From Leptasterias polaris (Eukaryota > Echinodermata > Asteroidea > Forcipulatida > Asteriidae), in contig JAZGTN010000044.1 of assembly GCA_037783415.1 (NCBI GenBank), positions 3,109,501 through 3,173,500 of the forward strand: 64,000 nt of DNA. Reading direction: 5' to 3'. The notes under the pieces were generated by a model. It worked only from the letters and a program-made list of their open reading frames with translations, made no database searches and was not told the origin of the DNA. The translations under genes were made by a program, and so were the position numbers. Shown here piece by piece: positions 19,571 to 29,301 of the stretch (positions are counted from its first letter, which is position 1; each line of letters starts with the position of its first letter).

Positions 19571-19914
19571 TTAAAGGGTGTGTACAACATTGGTAAGATT
19601 GAAAATATAAATGTTCACAGATTTGCACATAACTTGCATGGTATAAAGATGGTCATGGTGGAAAACTTCCCTTGAAATAGTTTTGCTTGAAATGCCATAG
19701 TTTTTAGGAAATGAGTAAAACCATAGTCTTTATCCTGCAGGATAAAATTTGATGTTTGAAAAAAAGTTAACACATACAATTTGGTTTTTCAATGACTCCG
19801 AAGACCGATTCAGCATAAACTTTCACAGGTTTGTTATTTCATGTATAATGTTGGGTCACATCAAGTGTGGATACAGGTCTTTTGGCAATTACCAATGTTG
19901 TACACACTCTTTAA
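19571..19914. repeat. TTAA-flanked MITE, GGGTGTGTACAACATTGGTAA family
   Basis: TTAAAGGGTGTGTACAACAT on the left, CCAATGTTGTACACACTC TTTAA on the right. The interior is almost the same as 11928-12284. Confidence 0.88.
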
Positions 19915-20876
19915 GTAACATTTGATCAGATGAACTGGCCTACTTCCCCAGATAATTAGAGTACCTTCCAATGTGTTGTTATTGTAAGTTGTCTTCAACT
20001 CACTCTTTCCAGGCACAAAAGAAGGGAATTTCTCGAGATAACAACTTATCAACCGGAAGTCCTAGCATGCGATGAGGAAAACAACGCAATGTTTATAAGT
20101 AATCAACAAACTCAAGGTCACGGAATCTGGGTCATCCACAAATAACATTCAGACAGCTATGGCAGGGTTGAAGTTGGATTGGTGCAACCTCGTTCCCAGG
20201 GGAGATCGATCTCGCCTCGCCATTTCTTCCCAGCATGCCTTGCTCGCTCATAACCCCTGGAATTGGTTCATTAAAATGTGCTAGAATCTGGCACATTTCG
20301 ATTAGGCCTGTAGTCAATTCTAGGCGCGCTCAAGTATGGTAGCCCGCAAACCGCCAGCATCAAGTCATAGAGCAACTGGTCCCCTCTCATTCTTCATTGG
20401 TCTTGGGACATGTCTAACTGTATGCAGTTTAGGGTGACCGTGTAAAAACCAAGATTCCTTTGAAATCGAATCGCGTCAATATACTTGCATTTTCACATGC
20501 GCTTACTGAGCGTCCTTCAAGTGCCATGCAAGCGCTCGAAAGTTTTCAACACGCGTGGACGCAAAGTATTCATTTTAGATAGCAGCATTGTTTTTCAGCA
20601 CATCTTTACCAGGGATTAGTGACGAGAGGTATCGATACGGTGCGCTGCACATGGTAGCGAGGCTGGGATTGGTGTGACATGTGGACTCCCCTACAGTGAA
20701 CTCCAGGGACAGTTCCAGGTGTTGTCGGCAATAAAACCATGTACTTTTCTTAACATTGGCCAATGAGTTGACTTACTATTCAGTGAGCCATTTGCGAGTT
20801 ATATTTGATTAAAGTCCGGTACAATGACTTGCTTTTCACAACTTACCACTTAAATTTGTATTCATCAGACTATAGA
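19915..20876. other. Unassigned intergenic stretch
   Basis: I see no gene and no repeat family I recognise here. Base composition is mixed with scattered CpG (20160-20620). Confidence 0.4.
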
Positions 20877-21049
20877 GAAAGTTGCTATGTCAAATGCTTC
20901 AGGGCAAGCTTTCGTATAACAACCTCCAGATGTGCAAACCCTGGTACCATTGTGCCATGCACATTCATTCAGAATTGTGTATGGGTGTTCGCCGTCTCTT
21001 CCTTAACTACGCAAAAGCTTGCCCCGAATCATGTGACATAACAACTGTC
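20877..21049. repeat. Short MITE with GTTGCTATGTCAAATGC ends
   Basis: AAGTTGCTATGTCAAATGCT with GGGCAAGCTTTCG on the left pairs with GCAAAAGCTTGCCCCGAAT and CATGTGACATAACAACTG on the right, as imperfect inverted repeats of about 36 bp. Confidence 0.65.
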
Positions 21050-21051
21050 TC

Positions 21052-21410
21052 TTAAAGGCATTGCATACTTTTGGTAACAGCTCAAAATCAGTGTCCACAT
21101 TTTGTGTGATTCAACATATGCATGAAATAACAAACCTGTGAAAATTTGGGCTCAATTGGTCATCGAGGTCACGAGAAAATAGTGAAAAGAGACCTTATGT
21201 GTTTTCTGTTTTTCAAACATTGAGTTTAATATCTATCACGCGTGATAAAAACTATTGTTTTACTCATTTCTCAGAAACGATAGCATTTTAGGCAGAACAA
21301 TTTTAAGGAACCCTTTCCGCTACCATTACTTACTTTAAATCATGTAAGTTATGTGTGAATCTGTGAACATTTGTGTTTTTCGATCTTACCAATAATGTAC
21401 AGGCCTTTAA
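21052..21410. repeat. TTAA-flanked MITE, AAAGGCAxTGxACAC family
   Basis: TTAAAGGCATTGCATACTTT at the left, AATGTACAGGCCTTTAA at the right. The interior GACCTTATGTGTTTTCTGTT and CATGTAAGTTATGTGTGAAT matches the other family members. Confidence 0.82.
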
Positions 21411-21864
21411 GTCTGAGGAATTCAAGTTTAGGTGGTAACTTGTGACTTAGAAAGTTACTTTACCAGCCAATATTCAAATCTAACTCGCAAATGTTTTTTT
21501 TTTTGGCCCTGCTCTTGATCGAATGCAGAATGTCGTTGGTTCAATCCCACCTGAGGTGCTGTGGATTTCACAGAATTGAGACCACAAACTAATTTGATAC
21601 GCTGCAATGTAGACTAAAACCAATAAACATGATATCATATTGCACGCTGGAATAATGTATCTATCATTTAAAAACCATGATATAGACCTTTATAACGGTG
21701 CGGCCATCTTGATTTTCTCTTATTAAAATCAATGTAACCAAACTGAGGCTGGAAGTTGAAACAGTCTGGTTCCTTTATGTACCATAAATATTAGCATTTA
21801 TTACTGTTATTGGTTACAAGAAACATGACCAAAATGGTGGCAATGGTCCATTGAATGTATACGT

Positions 21865-22187
21865 TTTGTAATGACTCTGAAAATTAATGGCAATAAAAAC
21901 TTACTTGGTAAGAAGTACAGCAGCTTTAGGTAGTATAATGAATTTTGAGAAACTTTTCACTTCGAAGTACTACGGTTATGGAAAAATATATCTCAGACTG
22001 TGTATTCCTATAGGGAATATTCTTCCTGCGTGGAAATATTCGCTCTGTTATTTCGGTGATATCTCAAAAACGCGTCCACCTTTTGAAGTGAAATTTTCAC
22101 AGGTTAGTTTAATTGTATGTACCTACATTTTTATAGGATTAACACAATCAGTAGGCTCCAATTACCAAACGTATACAGCACCTTTAA
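21865..22187. repeat. Partial TTAA MITE of the same family
   Basis: The arm GCAATAAAAACTTACTTGGT matches 26350-26400 and 54836-54860. The right end CCAAACGTATACAGCACCTT TAA matches the family end. The middle has an extra imperfect hairpin around CCTATAGGGAATATTCTTCC. Confidence 0.6.
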
Positions 22188-22680
22188 ATTAGTTGCTTTT
22201 TAAGTTGATGCATTGTTTTTGAATAATTAAAGTTGCGGTAACTTATTATTTTGAACCTGGTGCAAGATGTTATCGGGCCGCAGGGTTTAGTTTTGTGTTT
22301 TAGTGGCAATACAAAAAATATGTTCAAACATAGGAATGTCTTCACTAAGATTTGTAAAGAATTGTTCAAGGACTTATCAACTTTGGGTTGAACAAAGAAA
22401 ATATGACTAGAGTGGCACTTGAACCTTTGAACCCTAAATTATTTTTAAATTACCAAGTCAGTTTCCCCTGTGGTTTATTACTTGACTTATCAACTTGTTA
22501 ACAAATAATTGTTAATACAAAATATTTGCAAATTTTATCCCAAAAGTTCTCAATAGGAAGAAGATGTTTTATAATGCCCTGTGCAAAGCAAAACTTACTA
22601 AAAGTACAATGATACATTTGAAGTGTGACTATATTTTATCATATCAAGTAATGCACAAGGGAAACTGACTGGGCATTCCG

Positions 22681-23074
22681 TTAAAGGCACTGGACACGTT
22701 TGGTAATTGTCAAAGACCAGTATTCTCACTTGGTGTATCCCAACATATGCATAAAATAACAAACCTGTGAAAATTTGGGCTCAATTGGTCATCGAAGTTG
22801 CAAGAAAATAATGAAAGAAAAAACACCCCTGTTGCACAAATTTGTGTGCTTTCAGATGCCTGAAAAAGGCTCAGGCCTGAAGTCTTTTTCAGATTCAAAT
22901 ATTTTAGTGAGAAAGTACCTCTTTCTCAAAAACTACGTTACTTCAGAGGGAGTCGTTTCTCACAATGTTTTATACAATCAACAGCTCTACGTTGCTCATT
23001 AATACCAAGTAAGTTTTTATGCTAATTAGTAATTTATATTTTGATTAACTACCAAACGTGTCCAGTGCCTTTAA
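22681..23074. repeat. TTAA-flanked MITE, AAAGGCACTGGACACGTTTGG family
   Basis: TTAAAGGCACTGGACACGTT at the left is inverted as AACGTGTCCAGTGCCTTTAA at the right. The interior includes CAACATATGCATAAAATAAC and GGGCTCAATTGGTCATCGAA. Confidence 0.9.
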
Positions 23075-23200
23075 GGTGATCCTCATCCTGACACTTATCG
23101 GGCTGGATGTAAATTTGGATGTCATCCCTGCCTACACGGCAGTTGTATGGCGTCTGACAGGTAACCCAACACAAACAAAAATGTTGAAACACCAAGCCGA

Positions 23201-23422
23201 GTGCGGAGTTGGTAGAGCGCCGGTACATTAATCGGGAGTGCTGAGTTGGTAGAGCGCCGGTACATTAATCGGGAGTGCTGAGTTGGTAGAGCGCCGGTAC
23301 ATTAATCGGGAGTGCTGAGTTGGTAGAGCGCCGGTACATTAATCGGGAGTGCTGAGTTGGTAGAGCGCCGGTACATTAATCCGGAGTGCTGAGTTGGTAG
23401 AGCGCCGGTACATTAATCGGGA
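23201..23422 (+). repeat. Six-copy 37-bp tandem repeat of a tRNA 5'-half-like sequence
   Basis: Units with GAGTTGGTAGAGCGCCGGTA start every 37 bp (GGTAGAGCGC at 23211, 23248, 23285, 23322, 23359 and 23396). The unit resembles the D-arm/A-box half of a tRNA. A single B-box-like GTCGCAGGTTTAAATCC follows at 23434-23450. Confidence 0.88.
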
Positions 23423-23689
23423 GGTCGCAGGTAGGTCGCAGGTTTAAATCCCTCTCTGAGCAAAGCTTCTCTGTAAAACCCCAAATAGCAAAACAATCTC
23501 TTTATAGGACTAACTTCACAAAGTCATTAAATGATACGTTTATTGTAAATAGAATGAAATTTCAAATGAATTAAGTTTGAACAAATTTTGTACTTATATT
23601 TTTGTACGCACATGATTGCTGTTAAATATATCGTGTTTTTTGTTTGTAAATGTTTGGAAAAGTTGTGTATTTTAAATCCGTTGCATTCA

Positions 23690-23695
23690 AATAAA
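23690..23695 (+). terminator. Orphan poly(A) signal AATAAA
   Basis: AATAAA sits at the end of a 220-bp AT-rich, repeat-free stretch (23465-23690) and is followed by GTGAGTGTGTTTCGG, a good GU-rich downstream element. No gene is assigned to it. It could be a distal site for the WD40 gene or the end of an unrecognised transcript. Confidence 0.35.
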
Positions 23696-23870
23696 GCTGC
23701 AGTTAAAACCAGTGAGTGTGTTTCGGTTATGTCGAAGTTATTGTGAAGTGCTTATATAAAAAAAACCTCTCGGATGAGAATTGAACAGGGCTCGATAAGC
23801 ACTAACTAAGACTTATCTTTAAAGACTTCTTACTTGAACCATGGAGGTAGCTTGAACGAAAACGGCAACA

Positions 23871-24034
23871 ATAGACCGATCCATTAAGCCCCGCCTCCTT
23901 ACGAGTTGACCAATCACATCCGCGAAACCCGATCAACATTAGTGCAAAGATCACCAAACGGCTCAAATGGTGATCAGATTTCGCGGTTGTGATTGGTCAA
24001 TGAGAAATGGGCGTGGCTTAATGGATCGGTCTAT
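23871..24034. repeat. 164-bp MITE with ATAGACCGATCCATTAAGCC ends
   Basis: The 20-bp ends are perfectly inverted (right end GGCTTAATGGATCGGTCTAT). The inner arms also pair (GTTGACCAATCACA with TGTGATTGGTCAA), so the element can fold as a hairpin. Confidence 0.9.
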
Positions 24035-24220
24035 TATTGATCGTTGCTGACATTCATTTGTGAGTGTTTTCAACCAATAAGGACATTGAGTTCACATGAT
24101 ATTAAATAGATTTTAGTTGTGTAATAAACAATCATTTTAATACCCTTCACCAGCGCTTTCAGAAAGATTCGCAAAAAGCCTCGAGATTCGCGAAAAGCCC
24201 AGTTACGTAATCACTCATGT

Positions 24221-24607
24221 TAGACCAAATTGGTAATCATCGGAAATGGCTTAACAAACATGACGTCAGACGTGATGTCCGAACGGCCGATAATTGGTTA
24301 TTCTGGGAAACAGCTATGTAACGTTGTTGGCTTATTTTTGTGTTTTTATCAGGCAGATGCTCTTTAACTTGTTAACATGGACGATTTGATTTATGTTTTT
24401 TGATGACAGAATCAGTTAGGGCCTGATGTAAGTTTAGATTGTCTCCATCATCGTCTTAAATTGCATATTTCAGGGTCTGTTGTTACTTTTGGTAACATAA
24501 TTAACCCTGGTCAAATTTGGCAGCCTGAGTCCCGTAAGATTCTCTGAGAAATCTTCATTAAACCGAGAGTTAATGTACAATTACCGCACCTTGGTCATCA
24601 AGATCGA
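24221..24607 (+). repeat. 387-bp direct repeat, copy 1
   Basis: From TAGACCAAATTGGTAATCAT to TTGGTCATCAAGATCGA. It is identical by eye over all 387 bp to 25559-25945. It lacks TG...CA ends and no primer-binding site is seen next to it, so it is not a clear LTR. It contains the palindromic TGACGTCAGACGTGATGTCC. Confidence 0.92.
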
Positions 24608-25558
24608 CATGGTACAACAAAGCAAACTCCCACACATACCGTCAAATAATTATTGTCATTTTGACGCACGCCGTCAACGGCAGAAGTGTTTCTAGTTTTT
24701 CAAAACCTTGAGGTTGGGGCCCTTTTTGGGGGTACTAATTACGAACATTTCAGAAGTGAACAAATATCTAAATTAGATTCAAATGATAATTGCATTTCCC
24801 GTAAAAGAAAAAGGGTTCTCTCAAGTACCTGTTAAAGATAAGTTATCAGTATTACCGTATTATGGACTTATAGTGGATTTGGGAAACACTTTGCTTGGCA
24901 ATTAAGAGTAATTGGGAGTCAAGAACCATCTTAGGCCTTTGTGAAATCAAGCCCTGGATTCCGGGTCCTAGGGGGCATGACCCATTTTGTTTCAGGTCAG
25001 ACTGATCAGGAAAGTGGTTTAAAAAATTGTATTTTAATTCGGATTACGCGCCAAGTCGACCCATTTCTGGGTCATTTGAACAAGATTCTGGGTCATACTG
25101 TCCTATGATTGTAAATTGGAAAGACCTCAAAAGACCCGGATCACGATCAATTTCGACCTGGACGTTTTTTAGAGTTTAAAAAAGGCGTATTTATAAATGT
25201 TCTTATTCATTAATATCATGAACCCCCCCACATTGCCAACTTTCTGCTTCTTGTTTCCCCCCTAGACGGTTTCTGGTTATTACAATACAAGTCACGTGGA
25301 CTACGACTATGATAATAATGAAGGGAAATGTACTTTGTTAAAAATAAGTTAGTGGCCTGACGTACAAAATGTACTTTAATACAAAAACCATCACTAGTGT
25401 CTTCTCTGTAGATATCCTCAGAATTTCCCCAAATCGTGTCTGGACATGTCTCTGTCGGATGTGCTCCCTTACCCGCTAGCTATTTGAATCTGTCGCCGCG
25501 TTTGTTCTCCCGTTACCGACCTCAGTCCTTTCTTGACGGGAGCTTAATAATAGTACTA
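24608..25558. other. 951-bp spacer between the identical repeats
   Basis: No long open frame and no repeat recognised. It includes a C-rich run near 25226-25262 and a short palindrome-poor AT-rich part. Confidence 0.5.
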
Positions 25559-25945
25559 TAGACCAAATTGGTAATCATCGGAAATGGCTTAACAAACATG
25601 ACGTCAGACGTGATGTCCGAACGGCCGATAATTGGTTATTCTGGGAAACAGCTATGTAACGTTGTTGGCTTATTTTTGTGTTTTTATCAGGCAGATGCTC
25701 TTTAACTTGTTAACATGGACGATTTGATTTATGTTTTTTGATGACAGAATCAGTTAGGGCCTGATGTAAGTTTAGATTGTCTCCATCATCGTCTTAAATT
25801 GCATATTTCAGGGTCTGTTGTTACTTTTGGTAACATAATTAACCCTGGTCAAATTTGGCAGCCTGAGTCCCGTAAGATTCTCTGAGAAATCTTCATTAAA
25901 CCGAGAGTTAATGTACAATTACCGCACCTTGGTCATCAAGATCGA
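25559..25945 (+). repeat. 387-bp direct repeat, copy 2
   Basis: Same sequence as 24221-24607. The two flanks differ outside it (TGT before copy 1, TAC/TA before copy 2; CATGG versus ATTTA after). Confidence 0.92.
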
Positions 25946-26323
25946 ATTTAAAAATGTTTAATTAATATGCGAAATTGAAAGTTGAAAAATTATGCGGATA
26001 TCGAGATTGAAATTGATTTTTTTGGGGGGCGATGACATCATGCCACCCCACCCTCCCAACTCCCCACCCTCGATCACTCGATCATCCCTAAACAAAGTGG
26101 GAGAATACCTACCACATTCCTGGAATCCTGGTACGCCCTTGCATTCAAGGAGACACGCTGTCTATAACACAAAGAATACGTCAACCCGTAAGCTTGATAA
26201 CTTCCGCAACATTTGTGTCATCATCGGAACATTAGAGGGTCTCATATAATAACAAGAATAAATCCCTTAATTTGCGTCTATTGTTTGGGATGATCAGTAG
26301 TATAGAATCTGCCCCAACTTCTT

Positions 26324-26671
26324 TTAAAGGCACTGGACACTTTTGGTAATTGCTCAAAATAATTGTTAGCATAAAAACTTACTTGGTAACGAGCAATGGA
26401 GAGCTGTTGATAGTATAAAACATTGTGAGAAACGGCTCCCTCTGAAGTCACGTAGTTTTTGAGAAAGAGGTAATTTCTCACTCAAATAATAAAAGACTTC
26501 TTGCACACAAATTTGTGCAACAAGGGTGTTTTTTATTTCATTATTTTCTTGCAACTTCCGATGACTAATTGAGCCCAAATTTTCACAGGTTTGTTACTTT
26601 ATGCATATGTTGGGATACACCAAGTGAGAATACTGGTCTTCGATAATTACCAAACGTGTCCAGTGCTTTAA
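26324..26671. repeat. TTAA-flanked MITE, AAAGGCACTGGACAC family (inverted orientation)
   Basis: TTAAAGGCACTGGACACTTT at the left and AACGTGTCCAGTGCTTTAA at the right. The interior is the reverse complement of 22681-23074 over most of its length. Confidence 0.88.
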
Positions 26672-26775
26672 AGGAACAATGCATTGATGGCATTTTTCTC
26701 CTTGGTGAGTGAGGGGTGATCTAATAACACCAGGACCGCGACCAGGACCTGACCATCGTTGTCCAGGCTGTATTT

Positions 26776-26967
26776 GTATACCATGCCCGATATGGGGCAG
26801 AGGGAGGCCCCCCCAAACTAACCCTAACCCTAACACACTCTTCCCTCTTGTATACAGAAGCACCCCCCCTAAAATTCTCAAAAGAATTCCTGAGATTCCC
26901 AGAACACAATGAAGACACAATAGAGGGGGGGCCTCCCTCTGCCCCATATCGAGCAGCAATTGTATAC
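26776..26967. repeat. Palindromic element with interstitial telomere-type repeats
   Basis: GTATACCATGCCCGATATGG and GGCAGAGGGAGGCCCCCCC at the left are inverted at 26925-26967. The loop region begins with CTAACCCTAACCCTAAC (26818-26834), nearly three units of the CCCTAA telomere repeat. Confidence 0.8.
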
Positions 26968-27002
26968 TTGCAATGATGACAGTCACAATTGAATCTCTTA
27001 AA

Positions 27003-27359
27003 AAGCACATGTGTCACATTGGTAATTGTCAAAGACCAATATTCAAACTTGATGTGACTCAACACCAAACAACAAACCTGCGAAAGTTTGAGCCCAATCA
27101 GTCAATGGAGTCACGAGACAAATAAAGTGGGAAAAACCTTAAATGTTGTTACTGTTTTCAAACATTGAGTTTTCGGCTTGCAAGATCAAGACTGGTTGTT
27201 TTGCTCGTTTCTCAAACACTATTGCATTTCGAAAAAAAAAAATCAAATGTGTTTTCCTCCATGACCATCTTTAGGCCTGTACCATATAAGTTTTGTGCAA
27301 ATCTGTGAACATTTATATGCCTATTGTAGGCTACTCTTACCAATGTTACAAACACCCTT
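27003..27359. repeat. Diverged member of the GGTAATTGTCAAAGACCA element family
   Basis: ATTGGTAATTGTCAAAGACC at the left, then AACAAACCTGCGAAAGTTTG and GTGCAAATCTGTGAACATTT, with a degraded right end CCAATGTTACAAACACCC. Confidence 0.7.
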
Positions 27360-28580
27360 CAGCCTCGTTTTGGCTGCACTGATTGCAAGGAAATTAATGC
27401 ACCTTAAAAGAAGATCCATGCCACTTATATGGGCTTTTTCCACAAATTGGGCTTCAATCTGGCTCTGGGTCCGTCCGTGAGGGAAAAATTTGCAAACTTT
27501 AGGAAAAGGCACCTATGTTCACAAATCGAGACCTTTCACGACGATGAATGAAGAGATAATGACAGTTAACAGGGTGCAGCTGGCTTGTTTGGTTTTCTTC
27601 CAATCAAATTATTCCTCACACGATCAGTGTAACAAATCCGTGGTGTTGGAAAGGAAGGGGAAAGTTTGGTCAGTTTTTCAGGGAACGAGACTCACTTCTG
27701 TACTGTGCGGTGGATTACGAAAAGTTGCGACATGGGCAAGAAGCATTCGGAGGTCTTTTATATAGCCGATTAGCAAGGACAAGATGGCACCCATTTTGAA
27801 GGCTCGTCTAGTGTGCCGAACGTTCACTCTAAACTACCGTAAGAAATAAAAGGAGTTTTAGCCTATTCTTGAAATCGAATGACAAAAGTTCCCATAAAAC
27901 ATATAATTTAATTAAATGCAATACGAATTACTCAAAGGCTCGGCTCACTTCTGGTCCTTCATTTCATTCATCCATTGAGAGAAGTGTAAGCTCTTGTTTT
28001 TGTGTATATTAAATCATTACATTTATTTTTCCATTGGGTAGTCAAAACCTCCGTTTAGCCGGCCAACAGTAGTTTCTAAATCCCTATGCCGAGTTGGAAG
28101 GCAATGAATCTAATAATCCGCTTTCTTGTTGTGGTGGGACACACACGGCGTTTGTAATCTTTAGGTAGGAGGGTAGGCCGGTAGGGGTGTCATCGGAAAA
28201 GATTTTTGGGGGCTCAACTGAGTGAAAGTAACCGGACCTTGAGTAGCGGACACATGAAATCAAATGTACCTTGTGTTGCCCAGAGACACACAGATGGTCA
28301 GTTATGAAAGGCAGGAGAGAAATGCCTGATGTGCACCCAAGCACCACACATTGAGCGGCAAAAACACCATCTTTACTTGATGTGGTTGAGTCTGTTTTTG
28401 TTCGGGGGAAAATTATAATAATGAAAGAAACAGGTCAGAGAAAAAGCCAATTTAAACTCACTGTAGCCATAAACCAAGGCAATGTTGATATGCTAATCCT
28501 CTAATGGTTTAGTGAACAAAACAGATCGCTTACCACAAGGGGGGATGAAATCATTTTTGGAACGGAAAGTTCTCTGTCTG
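27360..28580. other. Intergenic stretch upstream of the glypican gene
   Basis: No gene and no repeat recognised. It could hold regulatory DNA, but nothing specific can be pointed to. Confidence 0.35.
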
Positions 28581-28589
28581 TATAGGGGC

Positions 28590-28700
28590 ATCCATGCGGA
28601 ACGATCCAATCACAGGCGTTAGATTGGCCACCCACGAGATCACCAACGCATACGTCACAATAACCAAACCACACACACACGGGAAATTGTATTATCGTCT
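28590..28700 (+). promoter_or_regulatory. CCAAT-box and CRE-like cluster upstream of the glypican start
   Basis: GATCCAATCACAGG (forward CCAAT), TTAGATTGGCCACC (inverted CCAAT) and CATACGTCACAATAA (CRE-like ACGTCA) lie within about 60 bp, some 450-550 bp before the ATG at 29130. No clear TATA box or start site is seen. Confidence 0.35.
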
Positions 28701-29129
28701 GCTAATAACTTACATGTGCACGATGCAATGGGAGATTTCACTGAATTGAATGTGTAGCCGCGCGCCTTACCAACCATATCCAGTGAGCAAAATTTCTGAC
28801 CAGGAGGTCCGTTTCAAATATTCTCCGGGAGGAAACTGAATACTTCCTAGTTTTACTTGTCATATGTTTCTAATTTGAATATTAGTTACTCATCACACTG
28901 GATATACACTGAGTGGCTATTTTCCACCGGAAAAGTGGGCACCAATAAAAGACCAGCAAGTAAAAAAATGCTCAACAATTCGACTGGTACCGCGATCGTG
29001 CAGTAAACAAAGTTTTGAGTGTTCTAAGATTGCAAAGTTGCGGCACAAAAGCTTAGCTGTGTTTATTGGAACGGTGGAGAACCCCAGCAATATTTTTCGT
29101 TGGAGAATTGTTGGATAACCTACAAAATC

Positions 29130-29301
29130 ATGGAATCTATAAACTACCAAAGACTGGTTCTGTTGTCGTTGGGAATGATTTTGTACTTTGGACGAGATGT
29201 GTTATCCCAGACGGAAAGACAAACGTGTGAGAATGTCAGGAACATTTTTAGAAGTTACCAATTCTCGCCGGACATAGATACTCCAGAAAACCCTATTTCA
29301 G
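29130..29301 (+). CDS. GPC3/5-like: Glypican exon 1 (start codon, signal peptide, first cysteine)
   Basis: ATG at 29130 is chosen over the earlier in-frame TTG at 29100 because it starts a classic signal peptide. The mature start is near QTERQTCENVRN. It ends in phase 1 (TCA-G) before gtgaga. The 5' UTR boundary is unknown. Confidence 0.9.

Noticed and set aside
23201..23422. CRISPR-like array
   Set aside because: Units are contiguous with no unique spacers and the genome is eukaryotic; the unit is tRNA-like.
24221..25945. LTR retrotransposon
   Set aside because: No TG...CA termini, no primer-binding site or polypurine tract noticed and no open frame in the 951-bp interior.
29100..29129. 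Upstream TTG start for the glypican
   Set aside because: TTG is not expected as a start in an animal gene, and the residues it would add precede a complete signal peptide that begins at the ATG at 29130.
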